DNA of 9,392 nucleotides from Rhodospirillales bacterium. Lineage in GTDB: Bacteria; Pseudomonadota; Alphaproteobacteria; QKFK01; SZUA-500. The DNA lies in NCBI GenBank assembly GCA_003252195.1, contig QKFK01000197.1:1-9392 (forward strand), given 5' to 3'. Of this stretch, positions 1 through 6,132 are shown piece by piece. The notes below the pieces were generated by a model. The model was not told the DNA's origin, did no database searches, and saw only the letters and a list, made by a program, of their open reading frames with translations. Each line of letters opens with the position of its first letter. Within the stretch, counting starts at the first letter, position 1. Made by a program: the position numbers and the translations under genes.

Positions 1-121
1 CCCAATTAGGCTCTTTATAATATCCTAAGTTCTTTAAGGCTGTTTTAGTCGGGATTACATCATCTTGATGAACAGATGAGTTACTTGCAATGCTGTTTTT
101 TAGTTTTAAGAAATCAAACAT
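1..121 (-). CDS. Partial gene, N-terminal 40 codons; possible peptidoglycan-binding-domain protein
   Basis: An open frame enters from the left edge on the minus strand. I place its start at the ATG at 121-119 because GGAG lies at 131-128, six bases upstream. An in-frame ATG at 133-131 has no Shine-Dalgarno sequence and sits directly on the U-tract of a terminator. The visible peptide begins MFDFLKLKNS and reaches DVIPTKTALKNLGYYKEPNW. The segment T-K-x-A-L-x-x-L-G-Y-Y-x-x-P-x-W resembles the first helix of peptidoglycan-binding-like modules seen in many alphaproteobacterial proteins (a recollection of the family pattern, not a search). No signal peptide is visible. The rest of the gene is outside the window, so the function is only suggested. 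It lies 13 nt after an intrinsic terminator and downstream of a candidate LexA box, so its expression may be conditional. Confidence 0.6.
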   Translation of the reverse strand, partial: MFDFLKLKNSIASNSSVHQDDVIPTKTALKNLGYYKEPNW

Positions 122-127
122 GTTTTT

Positions 128-132
128 CTCCA
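128..132 (-). promoter_or_regulatory. Ribosome binding site deciding the start of the left-edge gene
   Basis: TGGAG on the minus strand lies six bases before the ATG at 121-119. It overlaps the upstream in-frame ATG at 133-131, which makes the downstream ATG the better start. Confidence 0.55.
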
Positions 133-133
133 T

Positions 134-164
134 AAAAAATGGGCAGGAGAAGAATCTCCCGCCC
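134..164 (-). terminator. Intrinsic terminator immediately upstream of the left-edge gene
   Basis: Read on the minus strand, GGGCGGGAGA pairs with TCTCCTGCCC around the loop TTCT, a 10-bp stem with one G-U wobble, followed by A and six T. On the plus strand the wobble becomes an A-C mismatch and there is no T-tract, so the element works on the minus strand. It ends at the first possible start codon of the left-edge gene, so it is either the second of two tandem terminators for the tldD operon or an attenuator in that gene's leader. Confidence 0.8.
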
Positions 165-183
165 ACATAAAAGCTGTTTAAAT

Positions 184-214
184 AAAAAAACGCTTAAGCC
201 CAAAGCCTTAAGCG
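184..214 (-). terminator. Intrinsic terminator downstream of tldD
   Basis: On the minus strand CGCTTAAG (214-207) pairs with CTTAAGCG (198-191) around an 8-base loop, followed directly by seven T (190-184). It lies about 97 bases after the tldD stop and is the natural end of the glycosyltransferase-LAB_N-tldD operon. It would also terminate any short transcript started at the candidate promoter near 251-279. Confidence 0.8.
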
Positions 215-221
215 ATAACAC

Positions 222-240
222 AAACGCACCTATAGCGTTT
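222..240 (-). other. Small stem-loop between candidate promoter and terminator
   Basis: On the minus strand AAACGC (240-235) and GCGTTT (227-222) form a perfect 6-bp stem around a 7-base loop. A second GCGTTT lies at 193-188, spanning the 3' arm and U-tract of the terminator. AAACGC could therefore pair with either copy, giving mutually exclusive structures. The hairpin may be part of a short non-coding RNA or of a leader; the sequence alone does not decide. Confidence 0.4.
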
Positions 241-250
241 ACTTCCCACG

Positions 251-279
251 ACAAGAACATAAAAAGAACAAAATGTCAA
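251..279 (-). promoter_or_regulatory. Candidate SOS promoter: TTGACA element overlapping a LexA box
   Basis: On the minus strand a consensus -35, TTGACA (279-274), is followed by GTTC-TTTTTAT-GTTC (269-255). That is an exact match to the GTTC-N7-GTTC operator known for alphaproteobacterial LexA. A -10 at 17-bp spacing would be TCTTGT (256-251), which is poor. An alternative pair is TTCTTG (257-252) with TATAGG (234-229), also 17 bp apart. In either reading the LexA box overlaps core promoter elements, as expected for repression. The only minus-strand targets downstream are a short hairpin/terminator segment and the left-edge gene. Confidence 0.5.
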
Positions 280-310
280 GAAAATTGTTGTAATAGGTAA
301 AATATTTATC

Positions 311-1750
311 TTAAGCTTTGGTGCCGCCGATGGTGATATGGTCGATTTTTAACGATGGTTGACCAATACCTACAGGTACACCTTGTCCGCTTTTACCACA
401 AGTGCCAACACCATCATCTAATGCCCAGTCGTTACCAATCATAGAAACTCTATTCATAATCTCTGGACCATTACCAATAAGGGTTACGCCCTTAACTGGA
501 GCGGTGATTTTGCCTTTTTCTATAAGGTAAGCTTCAGATGCTGAGAACACAAATTTACCTGAAACAATATCAACTTGCCCACCACTAAAATTAACAGCAT
601 AAATACCCTTATCGACAGAGCCAATAATTTCTTCTGGGGATTTATCTCCGCCTAACATATAAGTATTTGTCATGCGGGGTAGAGGAGCGCTCTCGTATGA
701 TTCTCTACGGCCATTACCAGTTGAGTTAACTCCCATTAGGCGGGCGTTTAATCTATCTTGCATATAGCCTTTTAAAATTCCATCTTCAATTAAAACGGTC
801 TTTTGGGTTGGAGTGCCTTCGTCATCTATGTTTAATGAACCACGGCGATTAGCAATAGTGCCATCATCAATAACTGTAACGCCTTTGCTGGCAACTTGTT
901 GCCCAATTTTATCGGTGAATGCAGAAGATTTTTTGCGGTTAAAATCGCCTTCTAAGCCATGGCCAACTGCTTCGTGTAATAATACGCCACACCAACCATT
1001 GCCAAGCACTAATGGCATTTCACCAGCGGGGGCTTCAATAGATTCTAAGTTGATTTCAGCTTGTTTAACCGCTTTATCAACGGCTTTTTTCCAATTGCAT
1101 TCTTCAACAATTGAATCAAAAACGTAACGACCGCCACAACCGTAAGAGCCAACCTCACTACGACCGTTTTTGTCGGTCATAATCACGGTTACGTTCATGC
1201 GTACCATAGGGCGGATGTCATAAGCAAAATCACCTTCAGGGCGAACAATACCAACCGCTTTCCATGAAGCAGCAACAGATGTCATAACTTGAGTTACTTT
1301 GCTGTCTTTGCCTCGAGCGTATAAGTCTATTTTGCCGAGTAGTTCAACTTTTTTATCAAAAGGCATAAGCTCAATTGGATTAGCAGGCTTATATAAATCA
1401 TGAATTGCATTTGGAGTGTTAAATGAAGCCGTTCCGCTATTGCCAATAGAAACGCTTTTTACAGTGTCAATACAGCGCGCTAAAGAGGCATCGCTTAAAT
1501 TGTTGCTATGAGCATAACCGACGCATTCGCCATTAACGTTTCTAAAGCCAAATCCTTGTGAAGTTTTATGTGATGCATTTTTAATCTGAGATGAATCTAA
1601 AGAGATGCTCTCGGATTGAGAATATTCTAAATATAATTCACCATCATCGCTATTTTGTAAGCCATCTTTAACCACGGTTTGCACCTTATCGATAGACAGC
1701 TCACTTTTGCCAAAAAACAAATCTTCACAAATAGATTGGTTGTTACTCAA
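311..1750 (-). CDS. tldD: TldD metalloprotease subunit
   Basis: This 479-residue protein is the full length of the family (Escherichia coli TldD is about 480). TldD is the zinc-bearing subunit of the cytosolic TldD/TldE protease, known for final proteolysis of microcin B17 precursor and degradation of CcdA antitoxin. The zinc motif HEAVGH is at residues 259-264 (H259, E260, H264), inside the signature LLHEAVGHGLEGD. A C-terminal cysteine in DDGVGTCGKSGQG (C451) matches the third zinc ligand of the family. The start is TTG at 1750-1748: GAGAG (1761-1757) lies six bases upstream and no in-frame ATG occurs before residue 129. It starts 2 nt after the LAB_N stop, so translation is probably coupled, and it is the last gene of a three-gene operon. 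No tldE/pmbA is in the window. In this operon its substrate is unknown. Confidence 0.95.
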   Translation of the reverse strand: MSNNQSICEDLFFGKSELSIDKVQTVVKDGLQNSDDGELYLEYSQSESISLDSSQIKNASHKTSQGFGFRNVNGECVGYAHSNNLSDASLARCIDTVKSVSIGNSGTASFNTPNAIHDLYKPANPIELMPFDKKVELLGKIDLYARGKDSKVTQVMTSVAASWKAVGIVRPEGDFAYDIRPMVRMNVTVIMTDKNGRSEVGSYGCGGRYVFDSIVEECNWKKAVDKAVKQAEINLESIEAPAGEMPLVLGNGWCGVLLHEAVGHGLEGDFNRKKSSAFTDKIGQQVASKGVTVIDDGTIANRRGSLNIDDEGTPTQKTVLIEDGILKGYMQDRLNARLMGVNSTGNGRRESYESAPLPRMTNTYMLGGDKSPEEIIGSVDKGIYAVNFSGGQVDIVSGKFVFSASEAYLIEKGKITAPVKGVTLIGNGPEIMNRVSMIGNDWALDDGVGTCGKSGQGVPVGIGQPSLKIDHITIGGTKA

Positions 1751-1752
1751 AA

Positions 1753-2070
1753 CTAACTCTCAGTGGCTTTAATGCCGTTTTTGTACACAAAATAAAGGTT
1801 ACGTAGATATATGATAATACCCAAACCTTGACCAAACATAAACACAGGGTCTTGCTGGTGTAGGGCATAGATAAACAAGGTTATTCCGCCAGATAGGCTA
1901 AAATACCAGAAGGCAACAGGAATTACGCTCTTTTTTACGCGTTCAGAATGAATCCATTGCAAAATAAAACGCATAGAAAACAGAAATTGACCAACAAAAC
2001 CAAAAATAACCCAACCATTAAAAGAAATACCTTTAATGTGGTTTAACAAATTAACCAAATACTCAGCCAT
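1753..2070 (-). CDS. Lipid A biosynthesis N-terminal domain (LAB_N) membrane protein
   Basis: A 105-residue hydrophobic protein with about three membrane segments (near residues 18-36, 51-70 and 75-94). It carries the LAB_N family hallmarks: GQFLFSMRFILQW (27-39), a SERxKKSVIPVAFWYFSL-type block (42-59) and DPVFxxGQxxGxxIYLRN-L (74-92). Free-standing LAB_N proteins commonly sit beside dolichyl-phosphate-mannose-synthase-like glycosyltransferases and are thought to act in lipid A or lipid-linked sugar modification at the inner membrane; the biochemical activity is not established. ATG at 2070-2068 is preceded by AGGT six bases upstream, overlapping the TAG stop of the glycosyltransferase. The stop-to-start gap is 8 nt upstream, and tldD begins 2 nt after this gene's stop, so the three genes form one transcript. 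Confidence 0.9.
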   Translation of the reverse strand: MAEYLVNLLNHIKGISFNGWVIFGFVGQFLFSMRFILQWIHSERVKKSVIPVAFWYFSLSGGITLFIYALHQQDPVFMFGQGLGIIIYLRNLYFVYKNGIKATES

Positions 2071-2078
2071 AAATATAC

Positions 2079-2825
2079 CTATTTTTTGTTAGGAAAAGAA
2101 ACACTAGGAACAGAAGCTCTTTTGATAAGCCACATAACTCCTAATAAATCGACAATACCAACCCAAAAACGATTCCAGAAACCGTATTTTGATACACCGC
2201 GCTCACGATGACGGTGGTTTACATGAACAGAAATAACCTCTCCGCCTCTTCTAATCATAAGGGCAGGCAAATAGCGGTGCATATGATTAAAACGAGGCAT
2301 ATCTAAAAAGGCTTCACGATAGAAAAGCTTAATTCCGCAACCTGTGTCAGGAGTGTTGTCTTTTAATAAAGCTATACGAACTTTGTTAGCAACTTTAGAG
2401 CTAATGCGTTTGTTAAAAGAATCTTTTCTTTTGTGTCTGTGTCCAGCTATTAACACATTTGCTGGATTTTCTTGTTCTTCAGATTTTTTGATTAAAGCAG
2501 GAATGTCCGCAGGGTCGTTTTGACCGTCGCCGTCTAAAGTGGCGATTATATCTGCTTTAGCATGTTTAACTCCCGTAGCCACAGCTTGAGATTGACCACA
2601 ACTTTTTTCGTGGCGGATAATTTCTAGCATAGGGAATTTTTCTTGTGCATCTAATAAAACTTGTGGGGTGTTATCGTCAGATCCGTCATCAACATAAACG
2701 ATTTCAAAAGCTTTATAATCGTTTAGAGCTTTATAAATTTCTTCAATTAAAGGAAGTACGTTTTCTTCTTCGTTCTTAACAGGAACAACCACAGAAATTT
2801 CTGGTTTTTTAGTGCTTTTAGCCAT
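2079..2825 (-). CDS. Family 2 glycosyltransferase, dolichyl-phosphate-mannose-synthase/ArnC-like
   Basis: A 248-residue GT-A fold glycosyltransferase. Visible motifs in order are the nucleotide-binding strand VVVPVKNEEENV (12-23), DDGSDDNT (46-53), the metal-binding DGDGQNDP (98-105), a GHR motif (128-130), TPDTGCGIKLFYR (158-170) and the family-typical RHRERGVSKY (205-214). This pattern is that of enzymes that move a sugar from a nucleotide sugar to a polyprenyl phosphate at the cytosolic face of the inner membrane. It is shorter than ArnC/GtrB-type proteins that have two C-terminal membrane helices; here only one hydrophobic stretch (about 219-234) remains, and the LAB_N partner may supply membrane anchoring (inference). 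First gene of the operon, starting at ATG 2825-2823, with AAAGG about ten bases upstream. The sugar and acceptor cannot be told from sequence. Confidence 0.92.
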   Translation of the reverse strand: MAKSTKKPEISVVVPVKNEEENVLPLIEEIYKALNDYKAFEIVYVDDGSDDNTPQVLLDAQEKFPMLEIIRHEKSCGQSQAVATGVKHAKADIIATLDGDGQNDPADIPALIKKSEEQENPANVLIAGHRHKRKDSFNKRISSKVANKVRIALLKDNTPDTGCGIKLFYREAFLDMPRFNHMHRYLPALMIRRGGEVISVHVNHRHRERGVSKYGFWNRFWVGIVDLLGVMWLIKRASVPSVSFPNKK

Positions 2826-2884
2826 GTAACATTGCCTTTGTAACTTTGCTTTTTAACAAAATAAGTTTTATAATCTAATATCGT

Positions 2885-2901
2885 TTAATGATTGTCATTA
2901 A
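2885..2901. promoter_or_regulatory. 17-bp palindrome, possible operator
   Basis: TTAATGA-TTG-TCATTAA is a perfect inverted repeat with 7-bp arms and a 3-base centre, set in the divergent promoter region. It has the size and symmetry of a dimeric-regulator operator. It is not an FNR (TTGAT-N4-ATCAA) or LexA box. The regulator is unknown, and AT-rich palindromes also arise by chance. Confidence 0.35.
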
Positions 2902-2963
2902 CTTTTAACTTATTATGCGTTTTTTTTAAATAAAATAATGAACAACCATACTATTTTATTATA

Positions 2964-2991
2964 TTGTTAAGCTCTAAAATGCTATTATATC
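2964..2991 (+). promoter_or_regulatory. Candidate promoter of the response regulator/kinase genes
   Basis: TTGTTA (2964-2969) and TATATC (2986-2991) are spaced by 16 bp and would start transcription close to 2998, about 11 bases before the ribosome binding site. The AT-rich context lowers the specificity of such a match. Confidence 0.35.
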
Positions 2992-3008
2992 AGGTGTTAT
3001 TTTGTAAT

Positions 3009-3017
3009 AAGGGGTGG
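3009..3017 (+). promoter_or_regulatory. Ribosome binding site deciding the regulator's TTG start
   Basis: AAGGGGTGG is a strong Shine-Dalgarno-like sequence ending five bases before TTG at 3023. The upstream in-frame GTG at 3014 lies inside it and has no site of its own, so TTG is preferred. The protein then begins MKIVIADDHELF, the usual start of this family. Confidence 0.65.
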
Positions 3018-3022
3018 TTAAT

Positions 3023-3699
3023 TTGAAAATAGTCATAGCAGATGATCATGAGTTGTTTCTAAATGGCTTAAAAATGGCGTTAGAGACTTTTGACTCAGAG
3101 TTGAATATTTTACAGGCGACAGATTATATTGAATTGCTAGAGGTGGTTAAAAACAACTCAGATTTAGAGATGATATTGACCGATTTGGCAATGCCAGGAA
3201 AGTCATGGGCAGATGCAATTTCTACTATCCATGAAACATTGCCTGAAGTTCCTATTGTGATTTTATCTGCAGTGAGTGATAAAGAAATTGTGCTTAAAGC
3301 CATTGAAATGGGCGTATCTGGCTTTATTCCGAAAACATCATCAAATAAAATTATCATCGGTGCACTCACCTTAGTTAAGGCGGGAGGGGTTTATTTGCCT
3401 CCTGAGTTGGTAACCCAAGTTTATAGTGCGGATGAAACAACCCCAGAGCTTAAAATGATTTTAACCGAGGAAAAGAACGTTAATGATTTTGAAGATGTTC
3501 CTTTAACTCCTCGTCAAAAAGATGTTTTAAGGCTTATTGGTAAAGGTCAATCTAATAAAGAGATCGCCAGAGAGTTGAGTTGGGGCTCACCGAAGGTACG
3601 GTGAAATTGCATGTAACAGCTATATTAAAAGCTTTGAATGTGACTAATCGCACAGGGGCTATAATGGCGGCTACTAATATGGGAGTTGTTTCAAAATAA
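3023..3699 (+). pseudogene. NarL/FixJ-family response regulator, frameshifted in its DNA-binding domain
   Basis: The receiver domain is intact (numbering from TTG 3023): acidic pair D7-D8, phospho-acceptor D54 in LTDLAMPG, S82 in ILSA and K104 in IPKTSS. A LuxR-type helix-turn-helix starts normally (LTPRQKDVLRLIGKGQSNKE, then IAREL) but the frame then reads SWGSPKVR and stops at TGA 3602-3604. The lost C-terminus is in another frame: GLTEGTVKLHV, then TAILKALNVTNRTGAIMAAT, ending at TAA 3697-3699. The break coincides with an exact 5-bp tandem duplication, AGTTG at 3573-3577 and 3578-3582. Deleting one copy gives the canonical IARELGLTEGTVKLHV and a 223-residue protein. As written, the product keeps phosphorylation ability but lacks the recognition helix, so it should not bind DNA. 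No good -1 slippery heptamer is present, so programmed frameshifting is unlikely. It may be a real recent mutation, a reversible repeat, or an assembly error. The hybrid kinase gene follows one base after the restored stop. Confidence 0.88.
3573..3582 (+). repeat. 5-bp tandem duplication AGTTG x2 causing the frameshift
   Basis: Two adjacent identical copies of AGTTG lie at the exact point where the helix-turn-helix reading frame is lost. A 5-bp insertion shifts the frame by +2, which is what the downstream coding frame requires. Confidence 0.85.
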
Positions 3700-3700
3700 A

Positions 3701-6052
3701 ATGGAAACCTTAATAGCAGAGCGGGCAGGGCAAATGCTTAATTATGACAATATGTTTGATGGGGTGCCGGTTGTAGTTTTTGAAATTAATGAAGAGGATG
3801 GAAATAAAGCATTTAGTTTTGTTTCAAGCTATGTTAATGAAATTTTTTCAACCAAGCCAGATAACCTAATTGACGATATAAATGTTTTTAGAAGTCTTTT
3901 GTGTGAAGATTCTCAAAAGCTATTTGATGTAATCCTTGATAAAGAAGGCTTTTATAGCAAAGTCTTTAAAATAAAGACGCCTGACAAAGATTCTATGAAA
4001 ATTCATGTCAGTGGCGAAGTTACTTTTTTAAAAGATGGACGCAAGTCTCTTGTTGGTTCTATGGCAAGAATTAAAGATATTTTTTATGGGCTTTCAGATG
4101 AAGGGGCTTTTTGTGACGCAGCTTTTTCTGCTCCAATATCTATTGTTATTACTGATATTGATGGAAAGGTGATTTTTGCTAATGAGTATTTCTTAAAAAA
4201 GAGTGGGTATGGTTTTGAAGAATTAATGCAGAAGTCTGCGAGTGATATCCTTTTTGACGAAGATGGCAATGCCGTGAGTATAGGCTTGAAAAAGCTAAAG
4301 TTAGGAAGAAGCCACAAGAGTGAGGTTAAGTGCAGAGGAAAGAAAGGTTTCTTTTGGACATCATTAATTGCAAGTCCAATATTTGATGAGACAGGTAAGG
4401 TTATAAAAATTCTTACTTTAGGTCGAGATATTACAGATAGAAAAAAAGTTGAAGAAGAGCTTCGCGAAGCAAAAGAAAAAGCAGAAGATATTTTGCGTAA
4501 TAAGTCAGAATTCTTGGCGGTTATGAGCCATGAAATACGCACCCCGATGAATGGCATTATGGGTATGCTACAGGTTCTTTCGGAGACGCAATTATCCCCT
4601 GAGCAAAGAAGTTATTTAGAGACGGTTATACGCTCTAGCGAAATTTTAACCGAGATATTAAATGATGTTTTAGATTTATCAAAAATCGAAGCAGATTCCA
4701 TGAGGCTAGAGAATATTACATATTATCTAGACGATGTGATTAATTCCGTTTCTGACTTAATGCAGGCAAAAGCAAAGCAAAAGGGTTTGGATATTGAAGT
4801 TATTGTTGGTGGTGAAAATAATCATTTTGTAGTTGGAGACCCTGTTCGTATAAAACAGATACTTAATAACTTAATTAGTAATGCAATTAAATTTACCGAT
4901 AACGGTAGAATATCAATAAGAGCATTCTTAGCGAAAGATACGGTAACATCTAATGCTGAAAAATTAGGATTGAACCTACATATTGATGTTGTTGATACAG
5001 GAATTGGAATGAGTGCTGAGGCGCAAGCAAAAGTGTTTGATGCATTCGTGCAGGCAGACGATTCTATTGCTCGCAAATATGGAGGTTCAGGACTTGGGCT
5101 TTCAATCACTAAGAACTTGGTTTCTTTGATGGGTGGCACGATAGGCTTGGAAAGCGAAGAAGGTAGAGGAACTCGTTTTTGGTTTGATATCCCAATTAGG
5201 CAAGCAAATATAGAAGAAGTAACAGAATATAGAAAAAACAAAGAGGCAAAGGGTGAGCAAGTTATCAGCGCAACAAAACTCAAAGTTTTATTAGCAGAAG
5301 ATAACTCCATAAATGCACAAGTGATAACGTTGATGCTTGAGCAATATGGACACAACGTATCGGTAGCAATAGACGGAGATGATGCTATACTAAAGGCTTC
5401 GGAAAAAGCTTATGATATGATTGTTATGGATGTGCGTATGCCTATTAAAGACGGCTTTAGTGCCGCTAATCATATCAGAGATAATGATGGGCCAAATCAA
5501 GAAACTCCAATTATTGTTATGACGGCAGATGTTCTTGATGGTGAGTTATCTCGTAAATGCAAACAAGCTGGTGTTGATGGTTTTTTATCAAAGCCTGTTG
5601 CAATGGAAGAAATGCAGGGCGAGATTAATAAATGTTACTCCAAAAAAATAGGGGTTAAGACGGTTGAACATAAAAACATTTATCAGTCATCGTCTGATAA
5701 ATATCTAGCTGTTGATATATTAGAGGCGACAGAGGTTGCTTTGGGAATCGCTTCTGTGAAATCACTAGTAGCAGATTTTATGCCTTATGCAGATGATTAT
5801 ATTAACCGTATGCATAAATTTGTACTAAATGAAGATTGGGAGAATTTGCGTATAATTTCGCATAGTTTTAAATCTACATCTTCATATTTAGGTTTTTGCA
5901 AATTGTCAGATGCCTCTAAGTTAATAGAAAAATCTTGCGTAGATAAAAAATTTAATGTTGCAAGAAAAGAGGTCGCAGAATTGTTTCCAATATACGAAAG
6001 AACAATCAGTGAGCTACAGGCAGAAAGACCAAATTATTTTTATGATGTTTAG
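3701..6052 (+). CDS. Cytosolic hybrid histidine kinase (PAS-HisKA-HATPase-REC-HPt)
   Basis: I choose ATG 3701, one base after the restored regulator stop (783 residues); an in-frame TTG at 3686 adds five residues but has no ribosome binding site. Domain order: a divergent PAS-like N-terminal domain (about 15-125), a PAS domain (about 138-250) ending in GRDITDRKKVEEE and leading into a helical linker, HisKA with SHEIRTPMNG (phospho-H277), HATPase with N box NNLISNAIKFT (389-399), G1 DTGIGM and G2 GGSGLGLS, a receiver domain with AEDN, phospho-D577 in MDVRMP and K631 in LSKPV, and an HPt domain with SHSFKSTSSYLG (phospho-H721). All phosphorelay residues are present. No membrane segment is visible, so it senses a cytosolic signal. 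The expected output partner is the upstream regulator, which is frameshifted here. Cysteines at 138 and 211 lie at the PAS boundaries. The signal is unknown; rquA downstream suggests a redox or respiratory cue (inference). A site GGGAG at 3681-3685 is 15 bases from ATG, so initiation probably relies on coupling. Confidence 0.93.
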   Translation: METLIAERAGQMLNYDNMFDGVPVVVFEINEEDGNKAFSFVSSYVNEIFSTKPDNLIDDINVFRSLLCEDSQKLFDVILDKEGFYSKVFKIKTPDKDSMKIHVSGEVTFLKDGRKSLVGSMARIKDIFYGLSDEGAFCDAAFSAPISIVITDIDGKVIFANEYFLKKSGYGFEELMQKSASDILFDEDGNAVSIGLKKLKLGRSHKSEVKCRGKKGFFWTSLIASPIFDETGKVIKILTLGRDITDRKKVEEELREAKEKAEDILRNKSEFLAVMSHEIRTPMNGIMGMLQVLSETQLSPEQRSYLETVIRSSEILTEILNDVLDLSKIEADSMRLENITYYLDDVINSVSDLMQAKAKQKGLDIEVIVGGENNHFVVGDPVRIKQILNNLISNAIKFTDNGRISIRAFLAKDTVTSNAEKLGLNLHIDVVDTGIGMSAEAQAKVFDAFVQADDSIARKYGGSGLGLSITKNLVSLMGGTIGLESEEGRGTRFWFDIPIRQANIEEVTEYRKNKEAKGEQVISATKLKVLLAEDNSINAQVITLMLEQYGHNVSVAIDGDDAILKASEKAYDMIVMDVRMPIKDGFSAANHIRDNDGPNQETPIIVMTADVLDGELSRKCKQAGVDGFLSKPVAMEEMQGEINKCYSKKIGVKTVEHKNIYQSSSDKYLAVDILEATEVALGIASVKSLVADFMPYADDYINRMHKFVLNEDWENLRIISHSFKSTSSYLGFCKLSDASKLIEKSCVDKKFNVARKEVAELFPIYERTISELQAERPNYFYDV

Positions 6053-6059
6053 TTCTCTT

Positions 6060-6092
6060 GTAAAAAGATTTTATAGGGGTTAAACTTTTTAC
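6060..6092 (+). other. Inverted repeat in the kinase-rquA gap
   Basis: GTAAAAAG (6060-6067) and CTTTTTAC (6085-6092) are perfect complements. TTTA (6070-6073) and TAAA (6081-6084) extend the stem after a 2-base bulge, leaving a 7-base loop with GGGG. No T-tract follows, so it is not an intrinsic terminator. It may be an operator for rquA, an mRNA-processing hairpin, or chance. Confidence 0.35.
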
Positions 6093-6115
6093 AAATATTA
6101 AAAGAGCTTTATAGA
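6088..6115 (+). promoter_or_regulatory. Weak candidate promoter for rquA
   Basis: TTTACA (6088-6093) and TATAGA (6110-6115) are 16 bp apart. Transcription would start around 6121-6123, giving a very short leader that begins at the ribosome binding site. rquA may instead be read from the kinase transcript, since no terminator separates them. Confidence 0.3.
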
Positions 6116-6116
6116 A

Positions 6117-6125
6117 AAGGCGGAG
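6117..6125 (+). promoter_or_regulatory. Ribosome binding site of rquA
   Basis: AAGGCGGAG with GGAG at 6122-6125, seven bases before ATG 6133. It favours that ATG over the in-frame TTG at 6127. Confidence 0.6.
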
Positions 6126-6132
6126 ATTGTTT

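Larger units (their letters stand above)
2826..3022. other. Divergent promoter region between glycosyltransferase operon and regulator/kinase genes
   Basis: An AT-rich gap separates the minus-strand glycosyltransferase start from the plus-strand regulator start and must carry promoters for both. No open frame with a convincing ribosome binding site is visible. It contains a plus-strand promoter candidate near 2964-2991 and a palindrome at 2885-2901. On the minus strand an ATGACA (2897-2892) followed by AT-rich hexamers near 2869-2875 is a weak possible promoter, too poor to call. Confidence 0.6.

Noticed and set aside
813..1127. Plus-strand open frame of 104 codons inside tldD
   Set aside because: It is the complement of strongly conserved tldD sequence including the zinc motif, and its peptide shows no family features.
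3014..3022. GTG 3014 as the response regulator start
   Set aside because: It lies inside the best ribosome binding site (3009-3017), while TTG 3023 is correctly spaced from it and gives the usual family N-terminus.
3575..3586. Programmed -1 frameshift at TTGAGTTGGGGC in the response regulator
   Set aside because: There is no X-XXY-YYZ slippery heptamer and no clear stimulatory structure. A -1 shift would insert two extra residues into a helix-turn-helix of fixed length, while removing one AGTTG copy gives the exact family spacing.
4084..5355. Minus-strand open frames (4084-4557 and 4822-5355) inside the hybrid kinase
   Set aside because: They are antisense shadows of conserved PAS, HisKA and HATPase coding sequence and have no recognisable motif.
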